64,000 bases of DNA, from assembly GCF_900109375.1 (NCBI RefSeq), contig NZ_FOAB01000005.1, positions 372,001 through 436,000 on the forward strand, read 5' to 3'. Origin of the DNA: Aquimarina amphilecti (GTDB taxonomy: Bacteria; Bacteroidota; Bacteroidia; Flavobacteriales; Flavobacteriaceae). The position numbers and the translations under genes are program-made. Shown here piece after piece: positions 9,684 through 17,955 of the stretch (the first letter of the stretch is position 1; the number at the start of each line of letters is the position of its first letter). Under the pieces are notes generated by a model. That model did not search any database and was not told the DNA's origin. It saw only the letters and a list, made by a program, of their open reading frames with translations.

Positions 9684-10757
9684 ATGGAACAACAAATCAA
9701 AATTACAAAAACTGCAAATTCAAAACTAAAAGATATTGATTTTGATAATATTCCTTTAGGAACAACTTTTACGGATCATATGTTTATCTGTGAATATAAA
9801 AATGGATCCTGGAACAATCCCAGAGTTGAACCATTAGAATTAATACCAACGCACCCTGCGGCAATGGCATTACACTACGGACAAGCTATTTTTGAAGGAA
9901 TGAAAGCCACTGTAGGGAATGAGAATACACCATTATTATTTAGACCAGAAGAAAATGCCAAACGTTTTAATCACAGTGCTGCTAGATTAGGAATGCCTTC
10001 AGTTCCGGTAGATTTATTTGTTGAAGCAGTAAAACAGATTGTTGGAGTAGAACATAATTGGATTCCTCCTCAGGATGGTAGTGCTTTATATCTTAGGCCT
10101 TTTATGTACGCAGATGAACCTTTTATAGGTATGCGAGCAGCTACAAGTTATAAGTTCATCGTAATCTGCTCACCAGCAGGACCATTTTTTACAAAAAAAA
10201 TTAGATTATATGCAGAAACTGAATACATAAGAGCTGCAGATGGTGGTACAGGAGAAGCAAAAGCAGCAGGTAACTATGCCGCAGCAATTCTCCCAACGGA
10301 AAAAGCTAAAGCAAAAGGATATGATCAAGTATTATGGTTAGATGCTAATGAACATAAATATATTCAAGAAGTAGGAACAATGAATATATTTTTCAAAATA
10401 GGAGGTAAATTCATCACACCATCTACAAGTGGTTCCATCTTAAAAGGAATTACCAGAGATAGTGTTATTTCTTTGTTGAAAGATAAAGGTTTTGAAGTAG
10501 AAGAACGTCCTATCACAATTGATGAGTTAATAGGACATGCCAAGGAAGGAAAATTAGAAGAAGCTTTTGGTACAGGAACTGCAGTTGCTATAGCCATGAT
10601 AGAAGCAATAGGGTATAAGGATGAGGTACTTACATTGTCTAATGATAACCCTGTGAGTCAAGATGTAAAAAATACACTTGATGGTATCAAAACTCAAAAA
10701 ATAGAAGATAAGTTTAATTGGATATTACCTGTTTCTATAGAAGAGAAGGTAGGATAA
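9684..10757 (+). CDS. ilvE: Branched-chain amino acid aminotransferase
   Basis: A 357-residue class IV PLP aminotransferase of the ~350 aa BCAT type. The PLP Lys is probably in the GGTGEAKAAGNYAAAI segment near residue 195, and EVGTMNIFFKIGGKFITP near residue 230 is the typical EVGTMNIF motif. It interconverts Leu/Ile/Val with their 2-keto acids. Lying between the E2 and E1 genes of the keto acid dehydrogenase, it would supply substrate to that complex. Confidence 0.93.
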   Translation: MEQQIKITKTANSKLKDIDFDNIPLGTTFTDHMFICEYKNGSWNNPRVEPLELIPTHPAAMALHYGQAIFEGMKATVGNENTPLLFRPEENAKRFNHSAARLGMPSVPVDLFVEAVKQIVGVEHNWIPPQDGSALYLRPFMYADEPFIGMRAATSYKFIVICSPAGPFFTKKIRLYAETEYIRAADGGTGEAKAAGNYAAAILPTEKAKAKGYDQVLWLDANEHKYIQEVGTMNIFFKIGGKFITPSTSGSILKGITRDSVISLLKDKGFEVEERPITIDELIGHAKEGKLEEAFGTGTAVAIAMIEAIGYKDEVLTLSNDNPVSQDVKNTLDGIKTQKIEDKFNWILPVSIEEKVG

Positions 10758-10813
10758 AAGTTATTACGAATACTAAGTAATTCATGAATTGTAGATTAAA
10801 AAAATAAGGATAC

Positions 10814-12877
10814 ATGGTAGCCTCAACAACAATAGCAAAAGAAGTTCTCAAAAAAGCCTTTAGTACGCTTTGTACTGCTAAAAGTATGACAGAACTATAT
10901 GAAGAAAATTTTAAGACAGTTTCAAAATATGTCCATGCAACATCCAGAGGTCATGAAGCAATTCAGATCGCAGTAGCTATGCAATTATTACCTCAGGATT
11001 ATGCTTTTCCTTATTATAGAGATGATTCTATGTTATTGGGGATAGGGATGAAACCCTACGATCTGATGCTACAATTGTTGGCAAAGAAAGATGATCCTTT
11101 TTCTGGAGGAAGAACATATTATTCGCATCCAAGTCTAAATGATAATGACAAACCAAAAATTCCTCATCAATCGTCTGCAACTGGTATGCAAGCCATTCCT
11201 TCTACAGGTGTAGCTTTAGGAATGCAGTATAAAGAATTAGTAGGTTTAAATAATAAAAATTTAAAAGACAAGCCTTTCGTTGTATGTTCTTTAGGTGATG
11301 CTTCGGTAACAGAAGGAGAAATTGCAGAAGCTTTTCAGATGGCTGCTTTAAAACAATTACCGATATTATACTTAGTTCAAGATAATGGTTGGGATATTTC
11401 TGCTAACGAAGCAGAAACAAGAGCGCAAAGTGCTTATGAGTATGCGGCAGGATTTCATGGATTAGAGGCCATTACAATTGATGGAGCTAATTTTACAGAA
11501 AGTTATATAGCAGTAGAAAAGGCTATTCAAATTATCAGGGAGGAGAGAAGACCTATTTTAATTCACGCTAGAGTTCCGTTACTAAATCATCATACTTCAG
11601 GAGTGAGAATGGAATGGTATAGAGATGATCTTGACGAAGCTCGTTCTAGAGATCCTTATCCCGTATTACGAAATCAACTGTTAGAAGCTGGTTTTACAGA
11701 AGAAGAGGTAAATCATATTGAAGATAATGCAAAACAAACTGTTGCGAAAGATCTTCAAGAAGCTATGAAAGCCGAAGATCCAACACCAGAAGATCTGTTT
11801 ACACATGATTTTGCACCAACACCAATTATCGAAGAAACCGGTGAAAGATCTCCTAAGGAAAAGGAAGAAGTAGTAATGGTAGATTGTGCTTTGTTTGCGG
11901 TAGAAGAGCTTATGAAGAAGCACAAAGAATGTTTATTATATGGTCAGGATGTAGGAGGAAGATTAGGAGGAGTATTTAGAGAAGCGGCAACATTAGCACA
12001 AAAGTTTGGTGATGAAAGAGTATTTAATACACCAATACAAGAAGCATTTATAGTTGGATCCACTGTAGGGATGTCTGCAGTAGGATTAAAACCTATTGTA
12101 GAGGTACAATTTGCAGACTATATATGGCCAGGATTGAATCAATTATTTACAGAAGTAAGTAGATCTTGTTATTTATCAAATGGAAAATGGCCTGTTTCTA
12201 TGATCTTAAGAGTTCCTATTGGAGCATATGGTAGTGGGGGGCCGTATCATTCCTCGTCTGTAGAATCAGTGGTTACTAATATCAGAGGAATCAAAATTGC
12301 ATATCCAAGTAATGGAGCAGATCTCAAGGGGTTAATGAAAGCGGCATATTATGACCCTAATCCAGTTGTTATTTTAGAGCATAAGGGATTGTATTGGTCC
12401 AAAGTGAAGGGTACTGATGCTGCCAGAACTATAGAACCTTCTGAAGACTATATGCTACCATTTGGTAAAGCCAATGTTGTGCAACAAATATGGCCACAAG
12501 ATGAAACTGAAACACTAACCGTAGTTACATATGGAATGGGAGTGCATTGGGCGCTAAATGCTACTAAGGATATAAAAGAGGCCGTGGAGATTATAGATTT
12601 ACGTACCTTATATCCGTTGGATGAGAATGCTATTATGGAATCAGTAAAGAAAACTAAGAAATGTTTGGTCGTGACAGAAGAACCTACTAACAATTCTTTT
12701 GCTAGAGCTTTGTCAGGAAAAATCCAAGAAGAATGTTTTCGCTATTTGGATGCCCCTGTGATGACTATTGGTTCTGAGAATATGCCGGCTATCCCGCTAA
12801 ATAGTACACTAGAACAAACAATGATTCCATCTACAGAAAAAGTAAAAAAGAAAATAGAAGAGTTATTGAATTATTAA
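10814..12877 (+). CDS. Branched-chain 2-oxoacid dehydrogenase E1, fused alpha-beta subunits
   Basis: A 687-residue single-chain E1. Residues 1-~330 are the alpha (ThDP-binding) half: HATSRGHEAIQIA near 42, the GDASVTEGE motif near 165, and DNGWDISANE near 195. Residues ~350-687 are the transketolase-like beta half, including YGQDVGGRLGGVF and VEVQFADYIWP. Alpha/beta fusion is common in Bacteroidetes. With the E2 upstream this makes most of a BCKDH; no E3 is present in the window. It is followed by a strong terminator hairpin. Confidence 0.92.
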   Translation: MVASTTIAKEVLKKAFSTLCTAKSMTELYEENFKTVSKYVHATSRGHEAIQIAVAMQLLPQDYAFPYYRDDSMLLGIGMKPYDLMLQLLAKKDDPFSGGRTYYSHPSLNDNDKPKIPHQSSATGMQAIPSTGVALGMQYKELVGLNNKNLKDKPFVVCSLGDASVTEGEIAEAFQMAALKQLPILYLVQDNGWDISANEAETRAQSAYEYAAGFHGLEAITIDGANFTESYIAVEKAIQIIREERRPILIHARVPLLNHHTSGVRMEWYRDDLDEARSRDPYPVLRNQLLEAGFTEEEVNHIEDNAKQTVAKDLQEAMKAEDPTPEDLFTHDFAPTPIIEETGERSPKEKEEVVMVDCALFAVEELMKKHKECLLYGQDVGGRLGGVFREAATLAQKFGDERVFNTPIQEAFIVGSTVGMSAVGLKPIVEVQFADYIWPGLNQLFTEVSRSCYLSNGKWPVSMILRVPIGAYGSGGPYHSSSVESVVTNIRGIKIAYPSNGADLKGLMKAAYYDPNPVVILEHKGLYWSKVKGTDAARTIEPSEDYMLPFGKANVVQQIWPQDETETLTVVTYGMGVHWALNATKDIKEAVEIIDLRTLYPLDENAIMESVKKTKKCLVVTEEPTNNSFARALSGKIQEECFRYLDAPVMTIGSENMPAIPLNSTLEQTMIPSTEKVKKKIEELLNY

Positions 12878-12901
12878 GAGATAACAAATGAGTTTTTATC
12901 G

Positions 12902-12945
12902 AATCAGTAGGCGATAGTTTTTGATTACATCGCCTACTGATTTTT
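12902..12945 (+). terminator. Intrinsic terminator after the BCKDH E1 gene
   Basis: A perfect 14-bp stem (12902-12915 with 12929-12942, 13-nt loop) followed by a short T run. It sits 25 nt after the E1 stop and would close the paa/BCAA-direction transcript. It is also close to the end of the opposing peptide gene and may serve both strands. Confidence 0.8.
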
Positions 12946-12953
12946 AAGATCTT

Positions 12954-13160
12954 CTATCCTAAACCTCCTCCGCCTAAAATAAAACAGGTATTTAGATCAA
13001 AAATACAACCTACTGGATAGCAAGCTGCAATGCAGCCAGGACCTCCGGCACTTACACATTCTGAATCAGATGAACAAGAAGTAATTCCACCCTTGATTCT
13101 CCTTTGTTGATGTTTGTTTAATTTTTGAACTCCCTCTAAGTTTGAAATTTTTTTTAACAT
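12954..13160 (-). CDS. GG-leader peptide, candidate RiPP/bacteriocin-like precursor
   Basis: A 68-residue peptide. Residues 1-25 look like a Bacteroidetes double-glycine leader (start MLKKISNLEGVQKLNK, ending RRIKGG). The core is short and has six Cys (CSSDSEC, GCIAAC, VGC, NTC) and a Gly-rich tail. Such leaders are cut by PCAT-type ABC transporters; none is encoded nearby, so processing would depend on distant genes. A longer in-frame start at 13205 exists, but the ATG at 13160 starts the leader. Function (bacteriocin, signal or other secreted peptide) is unknown. Confidence 0.72.
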   Translation of the reverse strand: MLKKISNLEGVQKLNKHQQRRIKGGITSCSSDSECVSAGGPGCIAACYPVGCIFDLNTCFILGGGGLG

Positions 13161-13460
13161 GATTATAGATTTTAAATTGATATAACTCCGAGTTTTTAAG
13201 GACATTCAGAGTATCTGTCCTTGAATATTTATAATATATTATCGGGGTGTAACTTTTATAAAAGATAGAATACCCTAAATATAGCGGAATTTTCCCTTAA
13301 TTGAATTTTAAACTATGTTAATATAATACGTTATTAATATTTGTAAGTAAAAACGTACAAAATTTGATGTTTAAATCAGATTAATAAGTTTAAATACGTT
13401 TTTTTTAGACAAAACACATAAAAAATTTGGTAGATTGAAAAATAGCTGTATCTTTACGCC

Positions 13461-13597
13461 AGAGTTAATGAGTTAGCGTTTTCATTCCCCCCAAGATGAA
13501 AACATTTATAAAAAGTGAGTTTTAATTTTAGAATAAGCCCCTAAATTAAGATGATTTGTGTGAAGAAAAAGAGCGTGGAGACGCTCTTTTTTGTTTT
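13461..13597 (+). ncRNA. Repeated small RNA cassette, copy 1
   Basis: A consensus promoter (TTTG at 13426-13429, exactly 19 nt, TATCTTTA at 13449-13456) precedes a ~137-nt segment with no ORF. It has three hairpins: GTTTTCAT pairing with ATGAAAAC around a C-rich loop; an AU-rich hairpin with AAGCCC in the loop; and a terminator (AAGAGCGT, loop GGAG, ACGCTCTT at 13569-13588) followed by T's. Two further copies lie at 13797 and 22962, with compensatory changes in the first stem. The transcript start is inferred from the promoter. It may belong to a known flavobacterial RNA family; I cannot check. Confidence 0.8.
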
Positions 13598-13796
13598 TCA
13601 TTATCTCTGAAATATTAATAATCTATCCTCTTTTTGTTTTTAATAAGTAATTTCCTAATCATATCGAATAATATAAATTGTAAGTTTTATACTACATTTT
13701 ATTATTTTTATTTATTTTTTTATGCTTAAAAGCATTTATTTGGGGTAAAATACACAAAAAGTTTGGTAAATCGAAAAATAGCTGTATCTTTACACC

Positions 13797-13933
13797 AGAG
13801 TTAATAAGTTAGTACTTTCATTTTCCCCAAGATGAAAGTTTTTATAAAAGTGAGTTTTAATTTTAGAATAAGCCCCTAAATTAAGATGATTTGTGTGAAG
13901 AAAAAGAGCGTGGAGACGCTCTTTTTTGTTTTT
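13797..13933 (+). ncRNA. Repeated small RNA cassette, copy 2
   Basis: Same layout as copy 1: TTTG at 13762-13765, 19-nt spacer, TATCTTTA at 13785-13792, then ~137 nt and the identical terminator stem (13904-13923). The first stem is ACTTTCAT with ATGAAAGT, differing from copy 1 by paired substitutions. It lies 336 bp after copy 1 in the same orientation, with AT-rich non-coding DNA between. Confidence 0.8.
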
Positions 13934-14082
13934 CTAACTTTATTAGTTGAATTATCTATACTACTATTACTTCAAAGAATGTAAAACTACTTGTTTTTTA
14001 AACTTAATTAAAGTTATTTATTTTGTAAATAAATGATTACGAATTATTTATGATTTAATTTATTTTTTATTGAATGTTTTTT

Positions 14083-14112
14083 TAGGGTGTTTTGATAGAT
14101 ATATGTTTTAGG
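14083..14112 (+). promoter_or_regulatory. Candidate alternative-sigma promoter, site 1
   Basis: TAGGGT at 14083-14088 and GTTTTAGG at 14105-14112, with 22 nt from the first T to the G of GTTTTA. The gene start is 35 nt downstream. No TTTG-N19-TAnnTTTG promoter is seen here. The same two boxes at the same distance occur at 17403, 22785-22807 (minus) and 44986. Assignment to the ECF sigma factor encoded at 21571 is inference. Confidence 0.6.
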
Positions 14113-14146
14113 GTTGTAAAAATTTTAAAAACTTAAAAAAACAATC

Positions 14147-14572
14147 ATGAAAAAAATCATTTTATTATTAACCGTAGCCACTTCGATTTTGTTTACATCT
14201 TGCAGTTCTGATGATGATAATTCTGGACCAGTAGATGCACAGGACAAATTTATTGGAGATTGGAAAATAACTCAGGAGTTTGAGGATGGAGTAGAAGTGA
14301 CTATCGAGACCTGCGACTTACAGGATGTTCTTACAGTAACAGAAGATGAAAAATTTAGTGTTACCAGTCATGTTATGGAAAATGGTACTTGTGTATTGGA
14401 AGATACATTTACAGGTGCCTGGGAAAACTTAGGGGATAATAAATACAAGATTACTTCGGATGTGGATGGAGCTGAAGCTGTAGAAGCGACCATTACTTTT
14501 TCTGGTAATACAATGACAGCAGTAACCAATGATGAAGATGGTGAGTTTAAACAGATATTAACCAGGGTTTAA
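14147..14572 (+). CDS. Lipocalin-like lipoprotein, paralogue 1
   Basis: A 141-residue protein with a lipoprotein leader (lipobox SILFTSCSSDDD, Cys at 19) followed by an Asp-rich linker. The mature part has the short beta-strand pattern of small flavobacterial lipocalin-like proteins: FIGDWKITQEF near 38 and GAWENLGDNKYKI near 96. Paralogous to the 17471 gene across the whole length. It is convergent with the STN-type TonB receptor at 14622 and shares a bidirectional terminator with it. A surface or periplasmic partner of that receptor is plausible but unproven. Confidence 0.8.
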   Translation: MKKIILLLTVATSILFTSCSSDDDNSGPVDAQDKFIGDWKITQEFEDGVEVTIETCDLQDVLTVTEDEKFSVTSHVMENGTCVLEDTFTGAWENLGDNKYKITSDVDGAEAVEATITFSGNTMTAVTNDEDGEFKQILTRV

Positions 14573-14581
14573 TATTTAAAA

Positions 14582-14615
14582 AAAACAAAACTGTATATTT
14601 TTACAGTTTTGTTTT
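14582..14615. terminator. Bidirectional terminator between lipoprotein and receptor genes
   Basis: A perfect 14-bp stem (14582-14595 with 14602-14615, 6-nt loop), A-rich on its left arm and T-rich on its right arm, so it would work as an intrinsic terminator on both strands. It lies in the 49-nt gap between two convergent genes. Confidence 0.85.
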
Positions 14616-14621
14616 TTTATA

Positions 14622-17258
14622 CTAAAAATTGAATCGCAATACAATATCCGGTGTAAAACGTAAAGATTCATTTTGAGAAGTTTCTAACGTTCTATTAAAA
14701 TTAGAATCCGTAAATTCTTTGTAATCTTGTCCAATTATATTTTTTCTATTATAAAGATTTCTAATAGAAATTCCAATCATACCATTCCAATCCTTTTCTT
14801 TATTCAACTTAAACCGATAAACAGCAGAAGCATCTAATCGATGATAATCTCTAAATCTACTAGAATTAATACCATTTGGATCTATAGTACCTCCTAATAT
14901 AGCATCGCTATCTGCCACAATTTTTGTGTAAGGCCTTCCTGTAGCATAATTCCAACCCAGAGCAATTTCAAAATTGTTTAGAATTAACGTTTGTGATAGG
15001 TTGAAAACATGCCGTTGATCAAAATTTCCATTATAGTATGTATTCTGGACCAACGGAAAAGATGTAATTGTCTTACTAAGTGAATACCCTGCCCAGAATC
15101 TATAGTTTTGAATCCTTTTTTTAACTAACAAATCAAAACCTATTCGTTCTTCTTCTCCATAAAATATATCAGTTTCAACATCATCTTGAGTGGCAATATC
15201 TAATATAATATCGCTAAGAGATGAAACGTCAGTTATTTTCTTATAGTAACCCTCTAAATCAAAATTCCAGCCGTCATATGTATATAAACCACCTACTGTA
15301 AATTGCATACTTTTTAAAACTCTAATACGTGGCGTATCAATATTATTGATAGAAGAGTTATTAGAAAGAATCCAAACATTATCGGAAACTGGTAATGTAG
15401 ATAGCCTTCCGTCCTCAGTACTAATATTGGTTAGGTAATTATTAAGTTGTTGGTTTTTCAACTCAGCAGAAGTATTTATAGTAAAATTTTTGAATAACTC
15501 ATAAGAGGCAAACATACGAGGCTCGATAAAAAAATCTTTCACATTACTTAATTGAGATGCTCGAAATCCTAGGTTTAGATAAGTTTTGGGCGTTTTGTAT
15601 TGATATTCGGAGTATAACGTATGATTGGTCCCATTACCATCTAAAGTGTTTGGGTCATCATCTCCAAAACCTGTATCAAATAATGCTTTATAACTTGATT
15701 CATTATACGAAAATTGATATCCTGTATGAAGGGAGTGATTATTAGCCAAAGTAAACCGAACAGAATATTCAAACCCCATATCTTTTACAGCATTTTTTAT
15801 ACTAGTATTTTGGGTTACATTATCATCTATTCTATCTATTATAAATGAATATCTCTGATCATAGGATGAAAAGTAAAAATTGGCGTTTTGGTATATAGAG
15901 TTATTGTAGTTTTTATCCCAATTTATACTCGCACCTATATTTCTTAGTTTTAAAACGTCTTGAGTTTTATTACGTTTATCATCAATAACGATATTTTTTT
16001 TATTGTCAAGTCTATTTTCAGCAAGAATAGAACTTAACTTTATTGTTGAGGTACTGTCTGGATGCCAAACGAGTTTGAAATTAACATCAGAAAAAGAAAT
16101 ATCATCTTCTCTAGATTCTTCTTCCGAGGTAACCTCGTCACCCACATCAGGAATTGTTGCTCTAGTATTTTGAAAAACTTTTCTGACCAGGTTATTATAA
16201 GCAATATTCTGATAAACATCTGTTGTAGATCTTCTTCCTGCTAATAGGATACCAGCATTTTTAGAGATAGGCATTTTTAGATAAAGATCTCCATGCGTTA
16301 AATTAATACCACCACCTGCTTGTACTTCTTCTATAAGGTCATCATCAGATTCCACAACAATTACACCAGATATTCTATCCCCGTAGCGTACACTAGTACC
16401 ACCTCTATAGACTTGTACATTTTTAGTAATAAAAGGGTTAAATGTGGAGATTTGATTAAAAAAATGACCATTATGATACATCTTAATTCCATCCCAAAGC
16501 ACTAAATTTTGTCCGGGTGTCCCTCCACGGATATATAATCCAGCAGGATCTTCAGTAGGACTATTTATACCAGGTAATAACTGTAAACTTTGTAAAACAT
16601 CTGGTTCCACAAGCCCAGGAAGAATACTAAGTTTTTTTGTCGATATGTTTACCGATGCATCCTGATTTTTTTGAATACCTCCAGTAAGGTATTCTTTTAC
16701 TAAAACCTGTCCTAGGCTTTGAATTTCTGGTTGTAATCTAATAGTGTCACAAGAATTATTAGTCAATTCTGAAATATTAATCGTTTTGTTTTTATAACCA
16801 AAGTAAGATATACTAATAGAGTCAGAAGGGTGAAGTTGTAACTTAAAAATACCATTATTCTCAGTAAGACCAATAGTTTTTTTATTTAGGTGAATATCTG
16901 CTTGTGGAAGTTCAAATAGAGAGACAGCATCCACAACTATAGCACAAACATCTACAACTTTAGTATTCTTTACCAAAATAAAATCAGTTTCACTTACTTT
17001 TTGTAATAAGTAAGGCGTTTGTAACTCGATAAGTTTTTGTAAAAAAGGAATGGATAGGTTTGTTTGTAGAACTTCTAAAGACACATCTTCAACAGCTTTT
17101 ACATCATAAGAAAAATTGAACTCTAGTTGATTTTCAAAAACTTTTAGTATATCTGTTAAGGGTTGATTTTTAGTGGTTATTGGTAGTTCCACTTCTTGCG
17201 AATGACCAATAATGGAACAGAAAAGTATTAATAATGGGGTTAATTTAAAGAATTTCAC
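14622..17258 (-). CDS. TonB-dependent receptor with N-terminal STN signalling domain, paralogue 1
   Basis: An 878-residue outer-membrane receptor. After the signal peptide come an STN domain (~25-95), a carboxypeptidase-regulatory-like domain (~105-165), a plug with LYIRGGTPGQNLVLWDG near 245 and RYGDRISGVIVVES near 290, and a 22-strand-type barrel ending in Phe (RFTPDIVLRFNF). STN domains contact FecR-type anti-sigma factors, and a FecI/FecR pair lies at 20604-22083. About 3.3 kb away is a close paralogue; each is paired with its own lipoprotein gene. Substrate unknown. Confidence 0.88.
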   Translation of the reverse strand: MKFFKLTPLLILFCSIIGHSQEVELPITTKNQPLTDILKVFENQLEFNFSYDVKAVEDVSLEVLQTNLSIPFLQKLIELQTPYLLQKVSETDFILVKNTKVVDVCAIVVDAVSLFELPQADIHLNKKTIGLTENNGIFKLQLHPSDSISISYFGYKNKTINISELTNNSCDTIRLQPEIQSLGQVLVKEYLTGGIQKNQDASVNISTKKLSILPGLVEPDVLQSLQLLPGINSPTEDPAGLYIRGGTPGQNLVLWDGIKMYHNGHFFNQISTFNPFITKNVQVYRGGTSVRYGDRISGVIVVESDDDLIEEVQAGGGINLTHGDLYLKMPISKNAGILLAGRRSTTDVYQNIAYNNLVRKVFQNTRATIPDVGDEVTSEEESREDDISFSDVNFKLVWHPDSTSTIKLSSILAENRLDNKKNIVIDDKRNKTQDVLKLRNIGASINWDKNYNNSIYQNANFYFSSYDQRYSFIIDRIDDNVTQNTSIKNAVKDMGFEYSVRFTLANNHSLHTGYQFSYNESSYKALFDTGFGDDDPNTLDGNGTNHTLYSEYQYKTPKTYLNLGFRASQLSNVKDFFIEPRMFASYELFKNFTINTSAELKNQQLNNYLTNISTEDGRLSTLPVSDNVWILSNNSSINNIDTPRIRVLKSMQFTVGGLYTYDGWNFDLEGYYKKITDVSSLSDIILDIATQDDVETDIFYGEEERIGFDLLVKKRIQNYRFWAGYSLSKTITSFPLVQNTYYNGNFDQRHVFNLSQTLILNNFEIALGWNYATGRPYTKIVADSDAILGGTIDPNGINSSRFRDYHRLDASAVYRFKLNKEKDWNGMIGISIRNLYNRKNIIGQDYKEFTDSNFNRTLETSQNESLRFTPDIVLRFNF

Positions 17259-17402
17259 CGATTTCTTAGCGCTATGTTTTTTAATTTTTAAATATAACTA
17301 TTATAAATGATTCTCAAAGATGTTATAGTTTTTGAATCAAGTTCTTTTGTAATATGTGAAATTTAACTGCTTGTTTAATAATATATTAAGTTTTTAAAAA
17401 AG

Positions 17403-17432
17403 TAGGGTGTTTTTGCTTTTGTATGTTTTAGG
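17403..17432 (+). promoter_or_regulatory. Candidate alternative-sigma promoter, site 2
   Basis: TAGGGT at 17403-17408 and GTTTTAGG at 17425-17432, the same 22-nt offset as site 1, with the gene start 39 nt further on. It lies in the 212-bp divergent gap between the receptor and the next lipoprotein gene. Confidence 0.6.
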
Positions 17433-17470
17433 AGAGGTAAAACATACACTTAAAAAATATAAAAGTAATT

Positions 17471-17893
17471 ATGAAAAAAATCATTTTATTATTTACGACA
17501 ATTTCTACACTACTAGTCTCATGTAAATCAGACGATGACGCTACGGGGTCTGTAGACATTCAAGATCCGTTTGTAGGTACTTGGAGAATAACACAGGAAT
17601 TCGAAAATGGAGCAGAAGTGATGCAAGAAGCTTGCGATTTTGCAGAAACCATAATTGTCATGGACGACATGACATTTAGCGGGATTTATTATATGATGGG
17701 AGCTTCTAGTTGTGAGGTAGGAGGAACTTATGCAGGGACTTGGGAGAACCTTGGAAACAATAAGTATAAAGTTACTTCTGATGATCCAGAAGCTACACAA
17801 GTAGAGGCAACAGTTACATTTTTAGGAGATACTATGACCATAGTAACGAATGATGAAGACGGAGAGTTTAAACAAATATTGACTAGACAATAG
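17471..17893 (+). CDS. Lipocalin-like lipoprotein, paralogue 2
   Basis: A 140-residue lipoprotein (LLVSCKSDDDAT lipobox, Cys at 18) that matches the 14147 gene over its length: FVGTWRITQEFENGAEV, then GTWENLGNNKYKVTSDD and a near-identical C-terminus NDEDGEFKQILTR. It is the second half of a duplicated lipoprotein/receptor module. A bidirectional terminator separates it from the convergent receptor at 17956. Confidence 0.8.
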   Translation: MKKIILLFTTISTLLVSCKSDDDATGSVDIQDPFVGTWRITQEFENGAEVMQEACDFAETIIVMDDMTFSGIYYMMGASSCEVGGTYAGTWENLGNNKYKVTSDDPEATQVEATVTFLGDTMTIVTNDEDGEFKQILTRQ

Positions 17894-17911
17894 CCAATCA
17901 ATAAAAAAAAT

Positions 17912-17951
17912 AAAAGACACCATCTGTGATTATTCACAGATGGTGTCTTTT
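17912..17951. terminator. Bidirectional terminator, second module
   Basis: A perfect 17-bp stem (17912-17928 with 17935-17951, 6-nt loop) ending in A/T runs, located between convergent genes. Its sequence differs from the terminator at 14582 although the position in the duplicated module is the same. Confidence 0.88.
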
Positions 17952-17955
17952 AAAA

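Noticed and set aside
13270-13275. Minus-strand TAGGGT upstream of the GG-leader peptide as another alternative-sigma site
   Set aside because: The second box at the required distance is missing (no GTTTTA), so only half of the motif is present.
13426-13933. The three ~190-bp repeats as an insertion-sequence or MITE family
   Set aside because: They have no terminal inverted repeats or target duplications that I can see, and the conserved part matches promoter-RNA-terminator boundaries with compensating stem changes.
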